Positions 32,314-41,485 of a stretch of 64,000 bases of DNA are shown here, piece by piece. The translations under genes were made by a program, and so were the position numbers. The DNA is from an uncultured Gemmataceae bacterium (GTDB lineage: Bacteria > Planctomycetota > Planctomycetia > Gemmatales > Gemmataceae), in assembly GCA_937923405.1 (NCBI GenBank), contig CALDUY010000035.1:1-64000 (forward strand). Reading direction: 5' to 3'. The notes beneath the pieces are model-generated. The model had not been told where the DNA came from. It saw only the letters and a list, made by a program, of their open reading frames with translations, and did no database searches. Numbering within the stretch: the stretch's first letter is position 1; each line of letters begins with the position of its first letter.

Positions 32314-33540
32314 ATGGCTGTTGTCGAGATTAAGGTGACTCCCGCAGGGGAATCGATCACTCACGCGACGCTACTGCGTTGGTTAAAGCCGGATGGGGCT
32401 GCGGTCAAGGCCGGCGAAGCTGTCTGCGAACTGGAAACCGATAAGGCGACCAAAGAGGAATATGCTCCCTCTAATGGCGTGCTGAAAATCACTGCCCAAC
32501 CGGGCACACGTCTGGCCATCGGCGAGGTGATCGGCAGCGTTGATCCGTCCGGCGTTCCCCGAGCTACTCCCGTGACGGCCAAGCAGAGCAACGCCGCTCC
32601 CGCTGCTTCGGGGCCGTCGCCCTCGACGAATGATGTGCGTCTGTCCCCAGCCGCGCGGGTGCTGGTCGATACTCAGGGACTAGATGCCAGCAAGATTCCG
32701 TCTTCGTCGCGTGGCGTCGTGACTAAAAGCGACGTGCTGGCCTACGTTGAGACGAAGACGCCTTCCGCGCTGCCGACTGCTCCGGTCGCCGCACCCCTCG
32801 TGCCAGCGCCAGCTAAGGAGAAGCCAGAGCCCGCGCCCGGGTCGCGTGAGCGACGGGTGCCGATGAGTCCGATCCGGGCCCGCATCGCCGAACGCCTGCT
32901 TCAGGCACAGCAGAATGCTGCGATTCTGACGACCTTCAACGAAGCCGATCTCTCTCGGATCATGGACCTCCGCGCCAAGTACAAGGAGGCGTTTCAGAAG
33001 AAGCACGGCGTCGGATTGGGGTTCATGAGCTTCTTCGTGAAAGCCTGTGTCGAGGCGCTGAAAGCTTTTCCTGCCGTCAATGCTCGCATCGATGGTAACG
33101 ACATCGTCTACAACGAGCAGTATCATCTCGGCGTCGCGGTCAGCACGGATCGGGGCCTGATAGTGCCCGTGCTGCGCGATTGCGACCAGCTCAGCTTTGC
33201 CGACATCGAGAAGACCATCGCCGCTTTGGCCATCAAAGCACGCGAAAACAAGATCAGCGTAGCCGATCTCCAGGGCGGCACATTCACAATCACCAACGGC
33301 GGCATCTTCGGCTCAATGATGTCGACGCCGATTCTCAATCCCCCTCAGTCCGGGATTCTCGGCATGCACGCCATCCAGAAACGGCCGGTCGTGGTCGAGG
33401 ATCAGATCGTCATTCGCCCGATGATGTACCTGGCATTGTCTTACGATCACCGCATCATCGATGGACGCGAGGCGGTCAGCTTTCTAGTGCGAGTCAAGGA
33501 AGGTGTGGAGAATCCCGAACGACTATTGCTGGAAGTCTAG
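32314..33540 (+). CDS. sucB: Dihydrolipoyllysine-residue succinyltransferase (E2)
   Basis: 408 residues. The E2 core of 2-oxoglutarate dehydrogenase. An N-terminal lipoyl domain (about 2-75) carries the lipoylated Lys43 in ETDKATKEEYAP. An Ala/Pro linker leads to a peripheral-subunit-binding domain (about 108-145, SPAARVLVDTQGLDASKI). The catalytic domain (about 185-408) ends with YLALSYDHRIIDGREAV, containing the HxxxDG active site. FTITNGGIFGSMMSTPILNPPQ is characteristic of the succinyl type. Good AAGGGAA ribosome site. It lies 53 bases after sucA. Confidence 0.94.
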   Translation: MAVVEIKVTPAGESITHATLLRWLKPDGAAVKAGEAVCELETDKATKEEYAPSNGVLKITAQPGTRLAIGEVIGSVDPSGVPRATPVTAKQSNAAPAASGPSPSTNDVRLSPAARVLVDTQGLDASKIPSSSRGVVTKSDVLAYVETKTPSALPTAPVAAPLVPAPAKEKPEPAPGSRERRVPMSPIRARIAERLLQAQQNAAILTTFNEADLSRIMDLRAKYKEAFQKKHGVGLGFMSFFVKACVEALKAFPAVNARIDGNDIVYNEQYHLGVAVSTDRGLIVPVLRDCDQLSFADIEKTIAALAIKARENKISVADLQGGTFTITNGGIFGSMMSTPILNPPQSGILGMHAIQKRPVVVEDQIVIRPMMYLALSYDHRIIDGREAVSFLVRVKEGVENPERLLLEV

Positions 33541-33629
33541 GCGATTGCCTGAGGACTGATACGGTGGAACTACGTCGAATTGGTCCATGAACAAGAGCCG
33601 ATCGGCTTCGATGAGGCGGCGAGGAGAGT

Positions 33630-35042
33630 ATGGCCGAGCGATTTGATCTGGTGGTGCTAGGGGGAGGACCAGGAGGCTACGTTGCCGCTATTCGCTCGGC
33701 GCAGCTGGGCAAGAGCGTGGCTTTGGTGGAAAAGCGCTCGACGTTGGGCGGCACTTGTCTCAACGTTGGCTGCATCCCGTCGAAAGCACTGTTGGAGTCG
33801 AGCGAGCATTTTGTGCAAGCCCGCGAGCAACTCGGCAAACATGGCATAGTCGTTGGCGACGTCAAGCTCAACCTGTCGGCGATGCTGACGCGCAAAGAGA
33901 ACGTGGTCAAAACCCTGACCACGGGACTGGCCTCGCTGATGAAAAAGAACAAGATTCGCGTCTTCACCGGAGCGGGCAAGATCAACGGACCGCGCCAGGG
34001 CGAGTATTACTCGGTCTCGGTCATGGGGCAAAAACAGGAGATACTGGAGGCCAAAACGGTCCTTCTTGCCACTGGTAGCGAACCGATCACGCTGCCTTCC
34101 CTGCCGTTCGATGGCACCAACATCGTTAGTTCGACCGAAGCGCTGTCGTTCGAGAAGGTGCCGGAACATCTGCTCGTCGTTGGAGGTGGCTACATCGGTC
34201 TAGAGCTGGGGTCAGTGTGGTGCCGACTCGGAGCCAAGGTCACGGTGATCGAATTTCTGCCGCGTATCCTGCCGTTGTCCGATGAGGAACTTGCCGGACT
34301 GATGCACAAGTTGCTGGCTAAGCAGGGGCTGACCTTCCACTTAGAAACGCGGGTGACGGGAGCTGGCGTAAAAGGCGGAGAAGTGATCCTACAGGCCAAC
34401 AGCAAGGGCCGCGACCTGGAGTTTCGTGGAGACCGTATTCTCGTGGCCATCGGACGCCGCCCCTACACCACCGGATTGGGTCTGCAGGAGCTGGGCGTCC
34501 GTTTGGAAGAGAAGACGGGCAAGGTCGTGGTCGATGACGACTATCAAACGAACATCCCCGGGATTTACGCTATTGGCGATCTCATTCATGGCCCAATGCT
34601 GGCTCACAAGGCTGAGGAAGACGGTGTCGCCTTTGCTGAGCGACAAGCCGGCATGAAGACGCACATCCACTACGAGCTAGTGCCCAGCGTGATCTACACC
34701 CATCCCGAGATCGCCAGCGTCGGACCGACCGAGGAGCAGGTCAAAGCTAACGGACAAGCCTACAAAGTGGGCCGGTATCCGTTCCTAGCCAATCCGCGTG
34801 CCCGCACGATGGAGGAATCAGAAGGGCTGGTCAAGGTCATCGCGGACGCCAAAACCGACCGCTTGCTGGCGGTGCATATTCTGGGGCCGAAGGCTTCGGA
34901 ACTGATCGCCGAGGCGGTGGCTGTGATGGAGTTTGGCGGCAGTGCCGAGGACATCGCGCGTACCTGTCATGCTCATCCGACGCTCTCGGAGGCCCTCAAG
35001 GAAGCAGCGCTAGCGGTGGACAAACGGGCGATTCATGTTTGA
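33630..35042 (+). CDS. lpdA: Dihydrolipoyl dehydrogenase (E3)
   Basis: 470 residues. Flavoprotein that reoxidises the lipoyl group using NAD+. FAD-binding LVVLGGGPGGYVAAIRSAQL, redox-active disulfide GGTCLNVGCIPSKALL, NAD-binding LLVVGGGYIGLELGSVW, second FAD block GIYAIGDLIHGPMLAHKAEEDG, and the C-terminal His-Glu pair in CHAHPTLSEALKEAAL are all present. AGGAGAG precedes the ATG. It closes the 2-oxoglutarate dehydrogenase set, 89 bases after sucB, and may also serve pyruvate dehydrogenase or glycine cleavage. Confidence 0.96.
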   Translation: MAERFDLVVLGGGPGGYVAAIRSAQLGKSVALVEKRSTLGGTCLNVGCIPSKALLESSEHFVQAREQLGKHGIVVGDVKLNLSAMLTRKENVVKTLTTGLASLMKKNKIRVFTGAGKINGPRQGEYYSVSVMGQKQEILEAKTVLLATGSEPITLPSLPFDGTNIVSSTEALSFEKVPEHLLVVGGGYIGLELGSVWCRLGAKVTVIEFLPRILPLSDEELAGLMHKLLAKQGLTFHLETRVTGAGVKGGEVILQANSKGRDLEFRGDRILVAIGRRPYTTGLGLQELGVRLEEKTGKVVVDDDYQTNIPGIYAIGDLIHGPMLAHKAEEDGVAFAERQAGMKTHIHYELVPSVIYTHPEIASVGPTEEQVKANGQAYKVGRYPFLANPRARTMEESEGLVKVIADAKTDRLLAVHILGPKASELIAEAVAVMEFGGSAEDIARTCHAHPTLSEALKEAALAVDKRAIHV

Positions 35043-35239
35043 ACTCAATCGCTAGTTCCAGCACTTCCGCGAAGGTGCTACGGCTTACCCGATTGGTTCG
35101 GCTTCGCTGATGCAGACGACGCATACCGTCGATCGAGTTTGACGTGGAGTTCAGGTTTTTTCCCACATTTTCCTGAAGCCGCTGTTCCCAAAAACCCCCT
35201 TCCGACTCAACAATACAGACACGGAAGGAGGGGCATTCG

Positions 35240-35905
35240 ATGAGATTGCCACGTTGCATACCCTGGGCCGCGTCCGGTCTGACGCTGTTGCTGGCGGTGG
35301 TCCCCGTCAGAGCAACCGGAGAGCGGCCGATTCCACTCCCGCCGCAAGCGGCGCTGAACAACATTCGTGACCTGACCGCTACCACGCGAGCCAGGCGTCT
35401 GCTCAATGAGGATCCTGGGTTGGCTCGGCTCAACCTTGGTGTCGAGGTGCGCAATAGCACAGCTACCGTCTGGGGACCGATTCCCTCGCTGGCGGTCGGC
35501 AGTCTGGCCAAGTCCAAGTTGGAGAGCCTCCCGGGTATCAATCAGGTAAAGTCGAGTTTCTATCTGGAGGAACAGCGACTCGATCCACTCCTGGAACTGG
35601 TGAAGCCGACCAGCGAGCCGGAGCGTGTCGAAGTGGCCAAGCCTCGTGAATTGTCACCGCGAGTGGCTCGAACGGTCAGTGAGGGACGGCAGTTAGCTGC
35701 GCCGCGATCGGCAGCTGCTTCACTGGCCGATCAGGTCGCTCAGCTGCAACGCTCCGAGGCTCGGTTCAAAGGCATCGTGGTCGAACTGCAAGAAAACACT
35801 GTGCTAGTGCGTCGTGGTCAGGCTCCAGGACGAGACGTCATGGAGCTGGCCGAAAAACTGCGACGCCTTCCCGGTGTGCGTCAGGTGGTTTTGTCCAGTG
35901 AGTAA
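35240..35905 (+). CDS. Secreted protein with BON-like domains
   Basis: 221 residues. Signal peptide about residues 1-26 (CIPWAASGLTLLLAVVPVRA). A BON-like alpha/beta unit follows: ARRLLNEDPGLARLNLGVEV, NSTATVWGPIPSL, then AKSKLESLPGINQVKSSFY. A second, weaker copy may be at the C-terminus (FKGIVVELQENTVLVRRGQ, VMELAEKLRRLPGVRQVVLSS). BON domains are usually found in envelope-associated proteins; a specific role cannot be given. GGAAGGAGGGG precedes the ATG, and a good terminator lies 40 bases after the stop. Confidence 0.7.
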   Translation: MRLPRCIPWAASGLTLLLAVVPVRATGERPIPLPPQAALNNIRDLTATTRARRLLNEDPGLARLNLGVEVRNSTATVWGPIPSLAVGSLAKSKLESLPGINQVKSSFYLEEQRLDPLLELVKPTSEPERVEVAKPRELSPRVARTVSEGRQLAAPRSAAASLADQVAQLQRSEARFKGIVVELQENTVLVRRGQAPGRDVMELAEKLRRLPGVRQVVLSSE

Positions 35906-35945
35906 CTTTATTTCCTGAAGGAGGGCCCCCGAGATGAACGCGATT

Positions 35946-35988
35946 CGGTCGAGGCAGGCCAAACCTCGCCTCGACCGTCTTTATTTTT
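35946..35988 (+). terminator. Intrinsic terminator after the BON-domain gene
   Basis: Arms CGGTCGAGGC (35946-35955) and GCCTCGACCG (35968-35977) pair perfectly and are followed by TCTTTATTTTT. This is a clean Rho-independent terminator in the forward direction. Confidence 0.82.
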
Positions 35989-36162
35989 CGCCGTATATCA
36001 GGCATCCTCGCTAGATTGTGTCGGACCCTTCTGTTCTTGCTTCGCTGACAAAGTCGGATTTCAGGTTGCTCTTTCCAACAACGACTCCGGGCAGGACAAT
36101 ACTCTCCACACGAACCCATGCGACCGGAAGGATTCGGATGTTGCACCCTAGTGGAGCCGGAC

Positions 36163-38628
36163 ATGTCAACGATTGCCGAGATCCTTCAACGCTATGAGTG
36201 TGGCCCCGTTCGTTTTTCCGGTGATGAAAACGCCTCCTACGAGCGCCATTTGATCTTCGATCACATTATTCGACCGGTCGATGCCCATGATCGGCACAAG
36301 TTCGAGGCAGTGGCCTATGCCGTGCGCGATCTTTTGGCCCAACGCTGGATCAGGACGCGAACCGCTCACTACGAGGCCAATCCCAAGCGAGTCTATTATT
36401 TATCGATGGAGTTTCTCATTGGCCGGTCGTTGATGAACAACATCGTCAACCTCATGGTTGATCCGCTGGTTCGCGACGTGGCTGAACGTGAGGGCTTCGA
36501 CATCCAGAAAATCGTCGAGTGGGAACCCGATGCCGGTCTAGGCAACGGTGGGCTGGGGCGGTTGGCGGCCTGCTTCATCGACTCATTGGCGACATTGCAG
36601 ATCCCTGCTGTTGGTTATGGGTTGCGTTACGAGTACGGCATCTTCAGACAGGAGATCTCTAAGGGATACCAGATCGAACGACCAGACAATTGGTTGCGAC
36701 GTCCGGATCCGTGGGAGGTGGGGCGTCCGGAACTGACCGTCAGCGTAAATCTAGGTAGTGCTATTGAGTTCAAGTCGGGCCAGGTCGAACGCAAACCGGG
36801 CGAGACAACATTGTTTGGCGTGCCGTATGATCGGCCGGTGGTGGGATACGGTGGACACTGCATCAACACCCTACGCCTGTGGGGAGCTGCTTCGCCGGAC
36901 TATTTCAACTTTGGCGAGTTTAATACGGGAGATTTCTTCGCCGCCGTCTCCGACAAGGTTTTAGCGGAAACGCTTACTCGTGTGTTATATCCCGATGACT
37001 CGACGGTGAGCGGACGCTCGCTCCGTTTCGTGCAGGAATACTTCCTGGTAGCCTGCTCGATCGAAGACATTCTCCGCCGTTTTCGAGTCAAGAATGACGA
37101 TTGGAGCAAACTGCCCGAGAAGGTGGCCATCCAGCTCAACGATACGCATCCATCGATGGCTGTCTCGGAGTTGATGGTGTATCTGTTAGACAAAATCGGT
37201 CTGAGCTGGGACGAGGCTTGGGATCTGACCACGCGCACGCTGGCCTACACGAATCATACACTCTTGCCCGAAGCGCTGGAGAAATGGCCAGTCGAGATGT
37301 TCGAGTCGCTACTTCCTCGACATTTAGAAGTCATTTACGAGATCAATCGTCGGTTTCTCGATCAAGTGAAGCAAAAATATCCCAACGACAACGACCGCAT
37401 TAGCCGCATGAGTATGATCGAAGAAGGGCCGACTCGCCAAGTGCGCATGGCTCATCTGGCCATCGTCGGTTCTCACTCGACGAATGGGGTGGCGGCGATC
37501 CACAGCGAACTGCTCAAGACAACGGTAGTCAAGGATTTTGCCAAGATGTTTCCCCAGCGATTCAACAACAAGACCAATGGGGTGACGCCGCGACGCTGGT
37601 TGTTGATGGCCAATCCGCATCTGTCGAAGCTTATCACCGAGGCGATCGGCGACGGCTGGGTGACGGATCTTGAACAGTTAGAGAAGTTGAAACCGTTGGC
37701 GACCGACTCGGCATTTCAGGAGAAGTTCCGGGCCGCCAAGCGTGCTGCCAAGCTCGAACTCGCCAAACGAGTTCGCCACGAGTCCGGCACCGTCATCGAT
37801 CCGAACACGATTTTCGACAGCCAGATCAAACGCATCCACGAGTACAAACGGCAACTGCTCAATGCCCTGCACATCGTGGTTCTTTACAACCGCCTACGCA
37901 AAAATCCCCAACTAGAGGTTCCCCCGCGCACCTTCTTCTTCGCAGGCAAAGCTGCTCCAGCGTACTATCTGGCCAAGCTGATTATCAAACTTATCAACAA
38001 CATCGCCGCCACGATCGATGCCAATCCAGCCATCGCGAACAAACTGAAGGTGTATTTCTTACCAAACTACTCCGTAACCTTGGCCGAACGATTGATCCCA
38101 GCTAGCGACGTTTCCGAGCAGATCTCGACCGCGGGCTATGAGGCATCGGGCACCGGCAACATGAAATTCATGATGAATGGGGCCTTGACCGTGGGTACGC
38201 GCGATGGTGCCACCATCGAAATGGCCCAGGCAGCCGGCGAAGAGAATTTCTTCCTCTTTGGATTGACCGCTCAGCAGGTGGCCGAGAGTCGAGGGTGGTA
38301 CAACCCGTGGTGGCATTACAACAACGAACCAGAGACGCGAGCGGCTTTGGAGTTGATCTTCCAGGACCACTTCAGCCCCGAGGAAAAGGGAATCTTCAAC
38401 CCCATTCGCGAGACGCTCTTGACCAAGGGCGATCACTACATGCATCTCGCCGATTTGACAGCGTATGTGAAGACGCAAGAGGCCGTCGGCCAACTGTATA
38501 CGGATCAGCAAGAATGGACGAGAAAGGCGATCCTTAACGTCGCTAGTTCAGGATGGTTCTCCAGCGACCGTACCATCCGACAATACGCTGAGGAGATCTG
38601 GGACGCGAAGCCGGTTCCCGTAAAGTAG
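36163..38628 (+). CDS. glgP: Glycogen/starch/alpha-glucan phosphorylase
   Basis: 821 residues. It releases glucose-1-phosphate from alpha-1,4-glucans with pyridoxal phosphate. Diagnostic blocks are VYYLSMEFLIGRSLMNN, DAGLGNGGLGRLAACFIDSLATL, YGLRYEYGIF, VAIQLNDTHPSMAVSELM, NKTNGVTPRRWLLMANPHLS, KRIHEYKRQLLNALH and the cofactor lysine in EASGTGNMKFMMNGALTVGT. I chose the ATG at 36163 because GGAG lies 5 bases upstream; the ATG at 36118 has no such site. No other glycogen genes are adjacent. Confidence 0.95.
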   Translation: MSTIAEILQRYECGPVRFSGDENASYERHLIFDHIIRPVDAHDRHKFEAVAYAVRDLLAQRWIRTRTAHYEANPKRVYYLSMEFLIGRSLMNNIVNLMVDPLVRDVAEREGFDIQKIVEWEPDAGLGNGGLGRLAACFIDSLATLQIPAVGYGLRYEYGIFRQEISKGYQIERPDNWLRRPDPWEVGRPELTVSVNLGSAIEFKSGQVERKPGETTLFGVPYDRPVVGYGGHCINTLRLWGAASPDYFNFGEFNTGDFFAAVSDKVLAETLTRVLYPDDSTVSGRSLRFVQEYFLVACSIEDILRRFRVKNDDWSKLPEKVAIQLNDTHPSMAVSELMVYLLDKIGLSWDEAWDLTTRTLAYTNHTLLPEALEKWPVEMFESLLPRHLEVIYEINRRFLDQVKQKYPNDNDRISRMSMIEEGPTRQVRMAHLAIVGSHSTNGVAAIHSELLKTTVVKDFAKMFPQRFNNKTNGVTPRRWLLMANPHLSKLITEAIGDGWVTDLEQLEKLKPLATDSAFQEKFRAAKRAAKLELAKRVRHESGTVIDPNTIFDSQIKRIHEYKRQLLNALHIVVLYNRLRKNPQLEVPPRTFFFAGKAAPAYYLAKLIIKLINNIAATIDANPAIANKLKVYFLPNYSVTLAERLIPASDVSEQISTAGYEASGTGNMKFMMNGALTVGTRDGATIEMAQAAGEENFFLFGLTAQQVAESRGWYNPWWHYNNEPETRAALELIFQDHFSPEEKGIFNPIRETLLTKGDHYMHLADLTAYVKTQEAVGQLYTDQQEWTRKAILNVASSGWFSSDRTIRQYAEEIWDAKPVPVK

Positions 38629-38834
38629 GTTTAAGAGCTGAAAAATCTATCAAGGACAGAGGACGATCGCGCCTTGTTGTTCTGGATGACACGCCCACAC
38701 GCACAAGCTGCTTCCGCAGGCTAAAGCCTGCGGCTACCGGCTACCTGGGACTCCGAACGGGTGGGTAGTCACAGGTTTCAGCCCGCGCTTCCCTAATCAG
38801 TCTGCGATGCGCTTACTATCTTGCGGCGCGGAGG
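38629..38834. other. Convergent intergenic region with repeat element
   Basis: 206 bases between glgP and the subtilase gene, which converge. It contains the second copy of the paired inverted repeat; I see no gene and no T-rich intrinsic terminator. Confidence 0.55.
38716..38786. repeat. Paired inverted repeat, copy 2
   Basis: Arm 38716-38738 (GCAGGCTAAAGCCTG then CGGCTACC) and arm 38764-38786 are imperfect inverted partners. They match the arms at 11690-11749 closely. Within the left arm CCGCAGGC-TAAA-GCCTGCGG is itself a perfect hairpin. Confidence 0.65.
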
Positions 38835-40079
38835 CTATTTCGTTGGCGGAATGAGATATATCCGACCGAAGCCGGTTTCGAGATGTCGCTCATCGGTGGC
38901 CGCACGAATAGCATGTCGGAAGAGAAACTCGCGGAGTTGACTAGCGGTCCAGGTCGGGTAACGATCAGCCAGCAGCGCGGCCAGCCCAGCGACTTGCGGA
39001 GCAGCAGCAGAAGTGCCGCCAAACGTCGGCTCTTTGCCCGGACAAGGAAACGGGACAGGCGCGACCAGTTCCGGCTTGTAGCGGCGTTTGCCGTCGCCAT
39101 ACGCGCTGTAGCTGATCCGCTTGCCCTGCCAGTCGCACGCGCCGACGGTGACGACTCGGGGATTGTCCGCGGGAAAGCAACAGACGCTGTCTCGTGGAGA
39201 GGCCAGATTCAACGAAGCACACCGAGCGACACAGTGAAACTCCCCCGGTGGACCATTCACCAGGCGAACGCGAACCCGGTACTGTTTCCCCTTGATCGGC
39301 GCAAAACTCAGACACGGACCGACCAGACTGCCGATGGAATCGCTACAGCGTCGAGCCAAAGGCACGTCGGAGGCCCCCTCGAAGGCCGTTAGCTCGTAAA
39401 CCTGTCCCGGCTTATGGAGGAGAGATATTTTTACTCGCGATTCTCCGAAAGGGGTCAACCAGTTGTCGCACTGCCCCGGTTTCCATTGATGCCAGGCGTT
39501 GACCCCACCGACGAAGACACCGCTCCAATGCCCCTGCGCCATGTTTCCCGCCGAGCAAATGAACAACGGTTCGCCAGGTTTCTCCCCTTGGCCCAGCAAC
39601 GCTTCCAGGTCGCGATGTACGGGACCGCCCGCGTCACCATCCCCCCAAGCGGCACTGGTCACGGAACAGGTGATGATCCGCGCTCCTTGCTCTTTGGCCC
39701 AGCGAATCGCACCGAGAAAATAATCCGGAGAACACGGATCCCAGTTGGCGAACATCAGCTCCGCACGCGGGGCCAAGGCATGTACCACTTGTCCAGCACG
39801 CAATCCGTGCCCCGTGGTTGGCTGTTCTAGTGCTCGGTCGATGCGGAACGATCGCGACTTGAGCTTGCGCGGTAGAGTCTCTCCCAGTTCGTCCTGGTAA
39901 CCAGCGAAGTCGGTATCGAGAATACAGACTTTGACCCCCTTGCCTAGATAGCCGGCGGCATGCCAAGAGGAAACGCCGAGTTTCTCTCGATGAGTCGAGA
40001 GCGAATCGTCAGCTTGGCAGGGGCAGAGGCTTATGAACAGGATGGAACTAGTAAAAAGGAGGAACCGTGGGCTGAACAT
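38835..40079 (-). CDS. Subtilisin-like (S8) serine protease, secreted
   Basis: 414 residues with signal peptide MFSPRFLLFTSSILFISLCPCQA. The triad can be traced: Asp in GVKVCILDTDFAGY, His in TTGHGLRAGQVVHALAP, and Ser in FGGTSAAAPQVAGLAALLAD. The oxyanion Asn is in LFICSAGNMAQGHW. A beta-rich insert (about 205-300) separates the His and Ser parts. I placed the start at the second in-frame ATG (40079) because GAGG lies 6 bases before it, whereas it touches the first ATG (40085). Gene is monocistronic by layout. Confidence 0.88.
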   Translation of the reverse strand: MFSPRFLLFTSSILFISLCPCQADDSLSTHREKLGVSSWHAAGYLGKGVKVCILDTDFAGYQDELGETLPRKLKSRSFRIDRALEQPTTGHGLRAGQVVHALAPRAELMFANWDPCSPDYFLGAIRWAKEQGARIITCSVTSAAWGDGDAGGPVHRDLEALLGQGEKPGEPLFICSAGNMAQGHWSGVFVGGVNAWHQWKPGQCDNWLTPFGESRVKISLLHKPGQVYELTAFEGASDVPLARRCSDSIGSLVGPCLSFAPIKGKQYRVRVRLVNGPPGEFHCVARCASLNLASPRDSVCCFPADNPRVVTVGACDWQGKRISYSAYGDGKRRYKPELVAPVPFPCPGKEPTFGGTSAAAPQVAGLAALLADRYPTWTASQLREFLFRHAIRAATDERHLETGFGRIYLIPPTK

Positions 40080-40233
40080 GGGCATCCTCGCAGCGTGATG
40101 GGAATAGCTTTTCTTCCCTGATGTTTCGAGTATAACATCCGTTCATCGTGCGGGGAAATGTCAAGACATCAAGTTGGCGGCAGCGAATCGTAAGGACTCT
40201 TTTGTTCGGAACAACTTGCCGGATCTGTTCGAC

Positions 40234-40929
40234 TTAGTTTACGCTGAAATCTGGCGGAAAAGTTCGTCGTTTGTTGGATTGAGGCACGGTTGGCGGGGTC
40301 TTATTGAGGAGGAAGTGGAGCAACTGTTGCACCCGTGTCTCGACACACACTGCTTCGAGAAGCAGATGCTTCTCTTCCAGTTCCAACGGCAGGGCAAAGC
40401 AAAAAATGTCGCACAACGAACCTAGAGGCAGGGGACTTTCGAGCAAGCGTCGCAGTTGCTCCATCGCCGGGGGATGAGCCGAGAAGAACGGCGTCACTGC
40501 TTTGCCCAGTTGTTGCCGCAGGGCACACGCCACAGTTTCGGATTCCACCACGCGATCCGGACAGAGTTCGACCTTAGCTTGGCGATAGAGCTTTTGCATC
40601 GGTTTTTCATGCAGAATTCTGGCTCGGCACATACCCTGCAACAGCAGATTAAAGCGGCCGTCGGCGAGGCGTTCCTCTTGCAGGATCTTGCCAACACACA
40701 CCATCGGATGCAGAGGTGGATTGAGATGGTAGACCTCTTCCCAGCCTGGCCGTAGCAGGGCCATCGCTAATAAGCGGTCGTCCTTCAGGGCATCTTCCAT
40801 CATTTGGCGGTAGCGCGGCTCGAAGATGTGTAACGGCTGGGCGACGTGAGGAAACAGTACGAGATTCGGTAAAGGAAATAGTCGTACCGTACCGCTAAAA
40901 TTCGGTAGGCCATGTTGTCCGTCGGACAT
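40234..40929 (-). CDS. LON substrate-binding domain protein
   Basis: 231 residues. VRLFPLPNLVLFPHVAQPLHIFEPRYRQMMEDAL is the start of a Lon N-terminal (LON) domain, and GKILQEERLADGRFNLLLQGMCRARIL is its second characteristic part. No ATPase or protease domain follows, so this is a stand-alone LON protein of unknown role, possibly in protein quality control. The start at 40929 has GGGAG 7 bases upstream; upstream in-frame starts would overlap the neighbouring gene. It lies 25 bases after the DUF309 gene, with which it is probably co-transcribed. Confidence 0.85.
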   Translation of the reverse strand: MSDGQHGLPNFSGTVRLFPLPNLVLFPHVAQPLHIFEPRYRQMMEDALKDDRLLAMALLRPGWEEVYHLNPPLHPMVCVGKILQEERLADGRFNLLLQGMCRARILHEKPMQKLYRQAKVELCPDRVVESETVACALRQQLGKAVTPFFSAHPPAMEQLRRLLESPLPLGSLCDIFCFALPLELEEKHLLLEAVCVETRVQQLLHFLLNKTPPTVPQSNKRRTFPPDFSVN

Positions 40930-40954
40930 GTACCGACTCCCGCTATTGGTAATG

Positions 40955-41377
40955 TCACTCATCTTCCTCGTCCGGCAAAAAATCATCAGGATCGGGCCAG
41001 GTTAGGGGCGGCGGATCCAGATGCATTCTTGGCTGGAGAGTGGGTCGAGTCTGGCGACTAACTGAGTCGGACCCGAGAATCGGGCGAAAACAGGCTTCCA
41101 TCTCGTTCCAGAACGACGTCAGATCCAGCCCTAGAAAGCGTGATCCGCAGTCTTTCATGTAGTCGCGACTGGAGTGGTACAACTTAGCAGCTCCGCCAAG
41201 GTTGCCGTTGGTGAAATGGCACAACCCGACTGCTGCTTGAATCAATCCCTGGTAGAACTTACGGGTCGTACCGTGACTTTCCGCCCAGAGATCTTCCCAG
41301 ACCTCGTGCGCCTCAAAGTAGTCACCAGCGTTAAACAATACCACGCCGGCTAGGTATCGGGGATCGTAGCACTCCAT
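40955..41377 (-). CDS. DUF309 domain-containing protein
   Basis: 140 residues. RYLAGVVLFNAGDYFEAHEVWEDLWAE and FYQGLIQAAVGLCHFTNGNLGGAAKLYHSS match DUF309, a small helical family with conserved EAHEVWE and YQGLIQ motifs. Function is unknown. The C-terminus is acidic (PDPDDFLPDEEDE). The start ATG at 41377 is the best family-length choice; a GTG at 41401 is possible. It precedes the LON-domain gene. Confidence 0.88.
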   Translation of the reverse strand: MECYDPRYLAGVVLFNAGDYFEAHEVWEDLWAESHGTTRKFYQGLIQAAVGLCHFTNGNLGGAAKLYHSSRDYMKDCGSRFLGLDLTSFWNEMEACFRPILGSDSVSRQTRPTLQPRMHLDPPPLTWPDPDDFLPDEEDE

Positions 41378-41485
41378 GTCTGCTATCGTATCTATAACCA
41401 CGAGATTGCTTAATTGCCAGCGTGTTTGTCGTCCTCGTTGTACAATATCCAGACTACTCTCGGATTTATTCGATGTGAGGCCCCG

